Source: Acidobacteriota bacterium
GTDB taxonomy: Bacteria > Acidobacteriota > Thermoanaerobaculia > Multivoradales > J023
Assembly: GCA_029263315.1 (NCBI GenBank)
Contig: JAJCXR010000040.1
Location: forward strand, 186,001 to 250,000
Length of the DNA: 64,000 nucleotides
Direction of reading: 5' to 3'
Below are positions 19,222 through 26,783 of the stretch, in pieces (the stretch's first letter is position 1; the number at the start of each line of letters is the position of its first letter). The notes under the pieces are model-generated. The model searched no databases and was not told the DNA's origin. It saw only the letters and a program-made list of their open reading frames with translations. A program made the position numbers and the translations under genes.

Positions 19222-20700
19222 TCAGATCCGTGGCCCTTCCACCTCGCTCACTTCGACACCCGCCAGCAGCGGCTCGACGACCTCCGACAAAAACTCCGTG
19301 ACTTGCTGCTCGGAGCGGCCGGTGAAGCGTTGCGGATCGAGCCAGGACATCACTTCCTCCCGCTGCAAGCGGAAATCGGCGTCGTCCAGGATGCGATCGA
19401 TGAGGGGGTTGGGTTGCCCGGCTTCGACGGCATCTTGGGCCTCGAAGCTGTACTGCCGGAGACGCTCGTGCAGCTCTTGCCGATCCCCACCGCGCTTGGC
19501 GGCTTCCATCAGTAGGGTCTCGGTGGCCATGAAGGGTAGCTCGCGCTCGACCCTGGCGCCGATGCCCACCGGCCGCGGTCGCAGCCCTTCGGCGATGTGG
19601 GCTGCCAGGCCGAGGATGGCGTCGGCGGTGAGGAAAGCATCCGGTAGCACGAGACGCCGGTTGGAAGAGTCGTCGAGGCTGCGTTCCAGCCACTGGGTGG
19701 AGCTGTTGAGCACCCCATTGAAGCTGTCGGTGAGCAGGCGGCGGGACAGACCACAGAGACGCTCAGCACGCACCGGATTGCGCTTGTAGGCCATGGCCGA
19801 GGAGCCCACTTGGTGCTCGTCAAAGGGCTCCGACAGCTCGCCGACACCCTGCAACAGGCGGAGGTCGGTGCCGAATTTGTGACAGCTCTCGGCGATGCCG
19901 GCCAGCAGATGCAACACTTGCGTATCCTGCTTGCGGGGATAGGTCTGACCGGTGACCGGAAAGGAGCCGGCAAAACCCAAACGCTGGGACACCTGTTCGT
20001 CGAGCTGCCGAATCTTTTCACCGTCGCCGTCGAACAGGGTCATGTAGCTGGCTTGGGTACCGGTGGTGCCCTTGACTCCACGACAACGCAAGACCTGGAG
20101 GCGATGTTGAAGCTCCTGGAAATCGCTCACGAAATCCTGCAACCAGAGGCAAGCACGCTTGCCGACGGTGGTCAGCTGGGCCGGCTGAAAATGGGTGTAG
20201 GCAAGGCAGCACAAATCCTTGTGGCGATCGGCGAAGCTAGCCAAGTGGTGAATCACTGAGGCCAAGCGCTTCTCGAGCAAAGTCAATGCCTCGAGACTCA
20301 ACAGGGCGTCGGTATTGTCGGTGATGAAGGCGCTGGTGGCACCCAGATGCAAAATGCCGCCCCCGGTGGGTGCCAGCTCGGCAAAATGCCGCAGGTGGGC
20401 CACCACATCGTGGCGCGTTTGGGCCTCGATCTCGGCCACCCGCTTGAAATCGATGGTGTCCGCCACCCGCTCCAGATCGTCGATCTGTTGCTGGCTGATC
20501 GGCAGACCAAGCTGGCGCTGGCAAGCCGCCAGGGTGATCCACAAACGGCGCCACGTGCGATAGCGGTGGGGGGCCGAGAAGATCGACGCCATTTGCCGGG
20601 AGGCGTAGCGTTCGTGCAGGGGATTCTGGGGCGACAGGTCTTGGGGTGACAGGTCTTGGGACGACTGTTCTTTGTTACTGGCGCTATTGGACAAGCTCAT
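19222..20700 (-). CDS. purB: Adenylosuccinate lyase
   Basis: A 492-residue fumarase/aspartase-superfamily enzyme acting twice in purine synthesis, on SAICAR and adenylosuccinate, releasing fumarate. The signature SSAMAYKRNP lies near residue 300, with GCQ-type first motifs replaced by SRQMASIFS at the N-terminus. LELPFMATE-like, SSNRRLVLPDAFLTADAI and FTGRSEQQV blocks resemble the animal ADSL type more than short bacterial PurB. The N-terminus carries a Ser/Gln-rich tail with a duplicated SPQDLSPQ, encoded by a 15-base tandem repeat at 20632-20661. ATG 20700 was chosen over 20718 because GGAG lies nine bases upstream. It converges with the permease gene and diverges from arginine deiminase. 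Confidence 0.93.
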   Translation of the reverse strand: MSLSNSASNKEQSSQDLSPQDLSPQNPLHERYASRQMASIFSAPHRYRTWRRLWITLAACQRQLGLPISQQQIDDLERVADTIDFKRVAEIEAQTRHDVVAHLRHFAELAPTGGGILHLGATSAFITDNTDALLSLEALTLLEKRLASVIHHLASFADRHKDLCCLAYTHFQPAQLTTVGKRACLWLQDFVSDFQELQHRLQVLRCRGVKGTTGTQASYMTLFDGDGEKIRQLDEQVSQRLGFAGSFPVTGQTYPRKQDTQVLHLLAGIAESCHKFGTDLRLLQGVGELSEPFDEHQVGSSAMAYKRNPVRAERLCGLSRRLLTDSFNGVLNSSTQWLERSLDDSSNRRLVLPDAFLTADAILGLAAHIAEGLRPRPVGIGARVERELPFMATETLLMEAAKRGGDRQELHERLRQYSFEAQDAVEAGQPNPLIDRILDDADFRLQREEVMSWLDPQRFTGRSEQQVTEFLSEVVEPLLAGVEVSEVEGPRI

Positions 20701-20983
20701 GGGCTGGATCTCCGACATGTTTTGGCGTTGGCTGGGCGACGTGGCTCGATGGTCCCGAAACGGACTCCCGCGGCGCCCCGCAAGGCTGAGACAGGCGTAG
20801 TTTAGTCGTTCCGGCGAGGAAATGCTGCCGCCGGTCCACGGCGGGGCCCCGGGCGACGTTTCCAGAGCTGAGGGCCCCCTTCTGACGACGGCACTCTGCT
20901 ACACTTCGCAACATCTTGAGGTTCCGAGCCGCCCCCGGCCAGCGCTTGCGGGGCGCCCCTTCCCACAACCATGAGGGTGTTGC

Positions 20984-22249
20984 ATGTCTTTGCGTGTCAT
21001 GTCTGAAATTGGTCGCCTGCGTCAGGTACTCGTCCACCGGCCAGGGTACGAGGTCGATTGGATGGTACCGTCGTTGATGGAGCATCTTCTGTTCGACGAC
21101 ATTCTCGACGGCGAGCAGGCACGGCGAGAGCACGATGCCTTTGTTTCCATCCTGCAAGCCGCGGGCGTCGAGACCTTCGACCCGCAAATTCTCCTGGCAG
21201 ACATTCTTGTCCGGGAGCAGGTGCGTGAGCAACTCTTCGACCGCCTGCGCGGCCAAGGCATGTCCGACGCCCTCTCGACGGAGCTCCGACACCTGGAGCC
21301 GGCGGCCCTAGCTGCCTCGTTGATCAACGGTCTGCGCCTCGGGTCCCCCGAAGCGACCCGCGCCTCCCGTGGCCATTTCTATCGCCTATCGCCTATCCCC
21401 AACTACTTCTTTCAGCGGGATCCGCAAACGGTCTTGGGGGACCGAGTTTTGGTGTCGTCCATGGCCACCACGGCCAGGGAACGGGAACCCATCTTGTCGC
21501 GCACCGTCTTCGAGCATCACCCCATCGCCCAACCGAATAACGGCGTCTTCAGCTTGCTGGCGGCCGAAGACGCGCAGCGCCATCACCTGCCACAGATCGA
21601 AGGCGGTGACCTGCTGATCGCCTCGCCGGAAATCCTCCTGGTGGGTTTGAGCGAGCGCACCAACCGTCGCGGGGTCGAACGCTTGGCGGAGTACCTGCGG
21701 ACCCATGAGACAACCTTTCGGCATTTGGTGGTGGTCGAATTGCCCGCTCGGCGCTCCTACATGCATCTCGATACCGTCTTCACGTTCATCGATCACAACC
21801 TCTGCCTGGCCTACACACCGGTGATGGACAGTCGGGGTTCGGAGAGCGGACACGTCTACCACATCGATCTCGAACGCAAAGACTTTGCCTACGTGGTCTC
21901 CGACGGCCTGGTCGGCACCTTGGCGAGCTTGGGCTTGGACATCGAGTTGGTGCCCTGTGGCGGCTCCGAGAACATCATCGACCAGCAGCGAGAACAGTGG
22001 ACAGACGGGGCCAATGCCTTCGCCATCGCCCCGGGGGTCATCCTGCTTTATCGCCGCAACCGGCGCACCACCGACGAGCTCGCCCGTCGCGGCTGGCGGA
22101 TCATCGGCGAAGAGGATGTCTTGAGCGGCAAGGAAGAGATCATGGACCAGGGGCCGACGGCCATCACCCTGTTGGGTAACGAGCTGTCCCGCGCCCGCGG
22201 CGGTCCCCGCTGCATGACCATGCCCTTGATTCGGGACGATTTGCCGTGA
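20984..22249 (+). CDS. arcA: Arginine deiminase
   Basis: A 421-residue guanidino-modifying enzyme hydrolysing arginine to citrulline and ammonia in the cytoplasm. Seen in family order: VHRPG near residue 18, FQRDPQTVLGD near 144-154 (substrate-binding Asp in the FxRD motif), IEGGD with Glu near 206, HLDTVFTFID with the catalytic His near 263, and the C-terminal GGPRCMTMPL with nucleophile Cys410. No ornithine carbamoyltransferase, carbamate kinase or arginine/ornithine antiporter gene is adjacent, so a full fermentative deiminase pathway is not encoded here. It precedes the FHA-cyclase gene by 19 bases on the same strand and may be co-transcribed with it. Confidence 0.95.
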   Translation: MSLRVMSEIGRLRQVLVHRPGYEVDWMVPSLMEHLLFDDILDGEQARREHDAFVSILQAAGVETFDPQILLADILVREQVREQLFDRLRGQGMSDALSTELRHLEPAALAASLINGLRLGSPEATRASRGHFYRLSPIPNYFFQRDPQTVLGDRVLVSSMATTAREREPILSRTVFEHHPIAQPNNGVFSLLAAEDAQRHHLPQIEGGDLLIASPEILLVGLSERTNRRGVERLAEYLRTHETTFRHLVVVELPARRSYMHLDTVFTFIDHNLCLAYTPVMDSRGSESGHVYHIDLERKDFAYVVSDGLVGTLASLGLDIELVPCGGSENIIDQQREQWTDGANAFAIAPGVILLYRRNRRTTDELARRGWRIIGEEDVLSGKEEIMDQGPTAITLLGNELSRARGGPRCMTMPLIRDDLP

Positions 22250-22268
22250 CTACAACGTAGGTTCAACC

Positions 22269-24122
22269 ATGCTTCAGCTACGTTTTTCCATCGACGGGGA
22301 AGAGAAAGTCCTGCCGTTGTCGGCGCAGGAGGTCCGCTTTGGCCGCAGCGCCGACAACGAAGTCATGCTGCCCGACTACTCGGTGTCCCGCCGTCACGCC
22401 ACCCTGCGCCGGGATGGAGACAAATGGTTCCTCTCCGATCTGCAGAGCACCAACGGTGTGCAGGTCAATCAAACGCCGGTACAACGGTCTCAGGTACGTC
22501 CCGGTGACCTGCTCAAGATCGGAGTCTTCGAAATTTCCGTCGAGACCGTTGCCGGTTTGGGTCAACAGCCGGCCGCCGTCTCACCCTTCGAGCGCAACGC
22601 CCCCGCCGAGGTTTCAGGCCCTGCCCTGTCGATGAACTTCGCCTCGCCACAGAGTCAAAGCCCCAACGGCCAGGACTCGCAAACCCCGGCAGTACCTGGC
22701 CCGGCGCTTCCCTTGCGCCCCGGTATTTCCACCAAGCCGATGCCCGCCGTCTCACCACAGGAAGCCACGGTCGCCGAAAACGTTTTGCCCACGCCGGTCG
22801 CTCCGCCCTCCGGCTCGGCCCTCTCCAATGCCACCATCGTCCGCTCCCTGTCCGATTTTTCGGCCGCCTATGGCCTCGATGGCGGTCCCAAGAAACGGGA
22901 TTCGTCAGCCATCCGGCAAAGCAAGCGTGAGGCCCTGGACCAAGCCTACGCCAGCCGCGTCTTCGGCTTCTTGACCCGTCTGGCAAGGCTGCTGATCACC
23001 ACCGAGGCGGACGATCAGATCCTCACCAGCGTCATGGATATTGCCTTCGAAGCGTTTCCCGTCGACCGAGGATTCATCCTGATGCGGGAGGACGACGGCG
23101 ATCTGCAATGCGAGCTGATGCGCAGCAATCAGCGGGTCGAGATGCGACCCCGCAGCGAGGTGCCGATTTCCAAGACCATGCTGGAAGAGGTGATGCGGGA
23201 AAAAGTCGCCCTGCTGACCTACGATGCGCTTTCCGATCAGCGTCTTGCGGGCACCGAATCGGTGCGCATTCACCAGATTCGCGCCGCCATGTGCGCTCCC
23301 CTGTGGTCCGGGGAGAAAATCATCGGCGTCATGCAATTGGACACCCCCCATCACACCGGCAGCTTCACAGAGCCCGACGTGGACCTCCTGGCCACCCTGG
23401 CCAACTATTGCGCCATCGCCATCGAACGCAATCGAGCGGCCCGCGACGCCGAGTTCGAACGGGGCGTGCGCAACCGACTGGAGCGCTATCACTCTCCCGC
23501 CGTCATCGAACAGGTGATGCAGCGGGGCTCTTCCGCCGTCGAAGAGGGATACCGCGGCTTGACGCGGGCCGAGGTCACGGTGCTCTTCGCCGATATTGTC
23601 GGCTTCACCGCCTTCTCCGAGAAAGCGCCCCCTGAAGAGGTGGCGGAGCTCATGGAGGGCTACTTCACCCATGCCGTGGAGGCCATCTTCAGCACCGGCG
23701 GCACCCTCGACAAATTCATCGGTGATTGCGTCATGGCCTTCTTCGGAGCTCCGATGCAACAACCGGATCACGCCCTGCGGGCGGTGACAGCGGCGGTGCG
23801 TATCTGCCAGGCGCTGGACGGTTGGAATGCTGAACGCCAACAACGCAACCTGCCCCTCGTCCACATCCGCATCGCCATCAACAGCGGTCCCGTGGTGGTG
23901 GGCGATATCGGCAGCAACCGACGGGTGGATTACACGGTGCTCGGCAATACCGTCAATGTGGCGGCGCGGCTGGAGGAAAAGGTTGCCGCCCTCGACCAGA
24001 TCGTCATCGGCGAAGAAACCTTCCGCCAGCTGGCGGGACGCATCCCGACTGAACCCCTGGGAGAATTCCAGCTGAAGGGTTTGAGCCAGCGTATCTCCGC
24101 CCACCGGGTGGTTCGGAGTTGA
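22269..24122 (+). CDS. FHA-GAF-class III adenylate cyclase
   Basis: A 617-residue soluble signalling protein. An FHA domain at about 20-90 (FGRS, SRRHATL, DLQSTNGVQVN) binds phosphothreonine partners. A Pro/Ser-rich linker follows to about 200, then a GAF domain at about 240-395 (VDRGFILMRED, MCAPLWSGEKIIGVMQLDTP), then a class III cyclase domain at about 430-560. In the cyclase domain, FADIVGF and FIGDCVMAFFG supply the two metal Asp. The Lys in TLDKFIGD and the Asp in VDYTVLGNTVNVAARL fit ATP rather than GTP, and the N and R of GNTVNVAAR are the transition-state residues. So it should make cAMP, gated by phosphorylation and a small-molecule or redox input. Confidence 0.92.
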   Translation: MLQLRFSIDGEEKVLPLSAQEVRFGRSADNEVMLPDYSVSRRHATLRRDGDKWFLSDLQSTNGVQVNQTPVQRSQVRPGDLLKIGVFEISVETVAGLGQQPAAVSPFERNAPAEVSGPALSMNFASPQSQSPNGQDSQTPAVPGPALPLRPGISTKPMPAVSPQEATVAENVLPTPVAPPSGSALSNATIVRSLSDFSAAYGLDGGPKKRDSSAIRQSKREALDQAYASRVFGFLTRLARLLITTEADDQILTSVMDIAFEAFPVDRGFILMREDDGDLQCELMRSNQRVEMRPRSEVPISKTMLEEVMREKVALLTYDALSDQRLAGTESVRIHQIRAAMCAPLWSGEKIIGVMQLDTPHHTGSFTEPDVDLLATLANYCAIAIERNRAARDAEFERGVRNRLERYHSPAVIEQVMQRGSSAVEEGYRGLTRAEVTVLFADIVGFTAFSEKAPPEEVAELMEGYFTHAVEAIFSTGGTLDKFIGDCVMAFFGAPMQQPDHALRAVTAAVRICQALDGWNAERQQRNLPLVHIRIAINSGPVVVGDIGSNRRVDYTVLGNTVNVAARLEEKVAALDQIVIGEETFRQLAGRIPTEPLGEFQLKGLSQRISAHRVVRS

Positions 24123-24130
24123 AAAGGGAC

Positions 24131-24691
24131 ATGCCGGCGCCCACCCTGCAAAACGTCCCATTCGTTTTCGTCACCGGCAATCACAACAAGCTGCTGGAAG
24201 CGGAGCGTATCCTCGGTTTCCGGCCGGAGAGCGCACCCATCGACCTTCCCGAGATCCAAAGCCTCGATTTGCGGGAGGTGGTGGAAGCCAAGGCCGACGA
24301 GGCCTGGCGACGCCTGCGGCGCCCCCTGGTGGTCGAAGAGACGGGACTCGAGCTGGCCGCCATGAATGGTTTCCCCGGGCCCCTGGTGAAATGGATGTTG
24401 GAAGCCGTCGGCCCCTTGGGCATCGCCCGGGCTGCCCATGGGCTGAACGATCCGCGGGTCACCGCCCGCTGCTTGCTGCTCTACGTCGACGGCGACCGCC
24501 GCTTGATCGGCGAGGGCGCCACCGAAGGCCAGTTGATCCTGGAGCCCGAAGGCACTGGGGGTTTCGGCTGGGATCCCGTCTTTGTGCCCGATGGAGAAAC
24601 GGTCAGCTACGCTCAGCTAAGCGGCGCTCGGAAAGATCTCATCGGCCACCGTGGGCGGGCCTGGAAGCATCTTCAAGGTCAATTGTCCTGA
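24131..24691 (+). CDS. rdgB: HAM1/RdgB-type non-canonical purine NTP pyrophosphatase
   Basis: A 186-residue ITPase-family enzyme that hydrolyses dITP and XTP to monophosphates and PPi. Seen: VFVTGNHNKLLEAERILG (residues 12-29), FPGPLVKWML, GGFGWDPVFVP and LIGHRGRAWKHL. Two departures from the family: the general-base region usually reads DDSGL or EDTGL but here reads E69-E70-T-G-L, so the catalytic Asp is Glu; and the usual SHR is GHR. The FPGP-VKW block resembles the animal ITPA type. ATG 24131 was chosen; a TTG at 24119 overlapping the cyclase stop is also in frame. It lies directly after the cyclase gene and is probably co-transcribed. Confidence 0.85.
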   Translation: MPAPTLQNVPFVFVTGNHNKLLEAERILGFRPESAPIDLPEIQSLDLREVVEAKADEAWRRLRRPLVVEETGLELAAMNGFPGPLVKWMLEAVGPLGIARAAHGLNDPRVTARCLLLYVDGDRRLIGEGATEGQLILEPEGTGGFGWDPVFVPDGETVSYAQLSGARKDLIGHRGRAWKHLQGQLS

Positions 24692-25094
24692 CTCCGAGAC
24701 GCCTTCTCGGCCCCCCTCAGCGGGCTCCCGGGCTCCCGGCCGCATAGGCTCTAACTATCGATCAGTAAAGGCCTTGGCGCCGTCGATCCGGAGACCGCTA
24801 CAAGCTGTGGAAAACCCTCGGCAAGAGATCGTCGACAACCTCTCACCCAGGATTGTCGAAAAAGACACTAAAGCCAATCATTTCAACATTTAGGTCCTAT
24901 CGAACATTTCATCTGCGGGATTCGACCGGGCAAAAAATAGGCCGCATCAGGACCTCTTTGGCGGCCAGTTTTCCACAGGCTTTTCCACCCACTGCGATCA
25001 CCCCAAAGTCTTGATCGCAGGGGGCCCTTCAGTCATCCTGCGGAAAAATCCTCTCCCCCCGAGTAGCCGAGCCTGGAAAGCTTTGCGCTGGGAT
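24692..25094. other. Intergenic stretch with DnaA-box-like 9-mers
   Basis: A 403-base gap with no supported gene, between convergent genes. It contains TGTGGAAAA at 24806-24814, and TTTTCCACA at 24969-24977 followed one turn later by TTTTCCACC at 24981-24989. All lie in an otherwise AT-richer stretch (24860-24960). The arrangement, one inverted box and a direct doublet about 165 bases away, is also seen twice at 36.5-37.1 kb. GCATAGGC near 24742 is shared with 36984. No terminator hairpin with a T tract was seen. Confidence 0.55.
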
Positions 25095-26555
25095 TTAGGA
25101 ATCCGGCAACTCGCCACCCGAAACCCTCTTGACCCGATGGCCCCGGGGTAAGGTTTCGCTGACGCTCACACCATTGAGGATGGCCAGTGGCTCGAGCTCG
25201 ATGGTCGACGGATACTGGCTGTGAAATTGCTTCAAGGTCATGGGTTTCTTCAAGGTCACGATATCCACTTTCTTAGATTGGACATCGAGATAGCGACGGT
25301 CCGTGACGGTGCGGAAGCTCGCCACGGCATCTTGCATGGGACGACCGCGGCCGTCCCAGCGGTCGTCAAGGGTGTAGGACAACAGCCGAAATAGCTGTCC
25401 ACGATGCTGCACCGCCCCCACCAATCCAACATACTCGGGGCCCTGTGCACCGTTCTGCCCCCCCGGCGCGGCTCGGAAGTAATAGAAATCATCGCGCCAA
25501 CGATCCCCCCGCTGCACTCCGTCTTGCTGGAAAAAGCTCTGAACGACCTCGTCGGGGCTGTTCTTTTCGGCCAGCGTCAGCACCACGATGGCATCTTCTT
25601 CGGGGCTGACGGCACCCACCGCCTGCTTTTGGTTGACCACTTGCCAGCCCTGGGGAAAATCGAGGGCAAAGGCCAAATCCGGGTGGTAGAAGGTGTTTCC
25701 TACGGTGTAGCCCTCCCGAGGATTGACGCCGAACGACACTCCGTCCAGCCGACCTAGATAGGTTTCGCGGTTGACCTGGCCTTGACGTTGATCCGGCGGC
25801 AGGCCGGCGATCACTTCGCTCAGCCGCTGGGCCCGATTGGCCGGCGGTGGATGGGTGGCCAACCAGCCTGGCACCCGCCCCCCCTGGGAGGCGCTCATAC
25901 GGTCCAGGGTGGTGAAGACCTTCGGCATCTCGTCCGCAGCATAGTCCCCCGCCACCAGGTAGCGCAGCCCGAGATCGTCCGCCTGGCGCTCATCGTCTCG
26001 GCTGAACTTCAGGAAGAGCAAGCTCAGGCCTTGCTGCGCCATGCCGGCGAAAGGACGAAAATCTTCGCTGGCGACCGCCGCCACACCGAGGCCGATCTGC
26101 GCCAGTTGCGCCTTGCTCATGCGCTCCACACCGTGCCGTCCCGTGACATGCCCGATCTCGTGCCCCAAGACCGACACCAGCTCGGCCTCGGAATTGAAAT
26201 GGGCCAAGATGCCGCGGGTGATGTAGACGTAGCCGCCCGGCAAGGCAAAGGCATTGACCACCGGATCATCGACCAAGCGGAAGGTCCAAGGCAGATCTGG
26301 TCGCTCGGATTTCGCCGCCAGACGGGAGCCCAGATCCTGCAAATAGCTCTGTAGCTCGGGATCTCCGTAGAGACCCATCTGGTCCACGATTTGAACATCG
26401 TTCTGGCGTCCGATCTCGATCTCCTGGGCCTCCCCGATCAAGGTCAGCTGACGCTGGCCGGTGGCCGGGTTGACCGAGCAGCCACTGCCGGCTAGGGATG
26501 CCAAGAGAGCGAGGAAAGTGTAGATACCGCGCAGACAGAAGGCCTTGTCAAACAT
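25095..26555 (-). CDS. M48-family metalloprotease lipoprotein (BepA/LoiP-like)
   Basis: A 486-residue protein with a lipoprotein signal: LLASLAGSGC with lipidated C26. The M48 catalytic domain follows, with zinc motif H132-E-I-G-H136 and the downstream third ligand in the SKFSRDDERQADDLGLRYL block (E in ERQAD). YVYITRGILAHF precedes it as in BepA. Residues from about 255 on form a non-peptidase domain (VNPREGYTVGNTFYHP, YPSTIELEPLAILNG) seen in periplasmic M48 proteins. The role is likely envelope protein quality control at the outer membrane. Ribosome site GAGGAG precedes ATG 26555. A bidirectional terminator lies between its start and the second M4 gene. Confidence 0.92.
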   Translation of the reverse strand: MFDKAFCLRGIYTFLALLASLAGSGCSVNPATGQRQLTLIGEAQEIEIGRQNDVQIVDQMGLYGDPELQSYLQDLGSRLAAKSERPDLPWTFRLVDDPVVNAFALPGGYVYITRGILAHFNSEAELVSVLGHEIGHVTGRHGVERMSKAQLAQIGLGVAAVASEDFRPFAGMAQQGLSLLFLKFSRDDERQADDLGLRYLVAGDYAADEMPKVFTTLDRMSASQGGRVPGWLATHPPPANRAQRLSEVIAGLPPDQRQGQVNRETYLGRLDGVSFGVNPREGYTVGNTFYHPDLAFALDFPQGWQVVNQKQAVGAVSPEEDAIVVLTLAEKNSPDEVVQSFFQQDGVQRGDRWRDDFYYFRAAPGGQNGAQGPEYVGLVGAVQHRGQLFRLLSYTLDDRWDGRGRPMQDAVASFRTVTDRRYLDVQSKKVDIVTLKKPMTLKQFHSQYPSTIELEPLAILNGVSVSETLPRGHRVKRVSGGELPDS

Positions 26556-26687
26556 AGAGCTCTCCTCAGCTTGGGGTGACAGAAGATAATGCAGCTGGAT
26601 CTATCCTAGCTGAAATCCTTGGCCCGCCCCAGGCTAGGTTTTCCCTTCGACCCATTCCGCGACACCAAGAAATCCTTCACCTACGAC

Positions 26688-26715
26688 AAAGCCCGCGACC
26701 GAAGTCGCGGGCTTT
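26688..26715 (-). terminator. Strong bidirectional rho-independent terminator
   Basis: AAAGCCCGCGAC (26688-26699) pairs with GTCGCGGGCTTT (26704-26715), a perfect 12-base-pair stem with a CGAA loop (TTCG on the minus strand). It lies 68 bases past the stop of the second M4 protease gene, which it should terminate. Confidence 0.9.
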
Positions 26716-26783
26716 GCCTAGCGGCCGAAGCCGCGCAGAACGTTGCCGAGCCCTTGCCGGGCCCGGCAATCGTCTCCTTCAGA

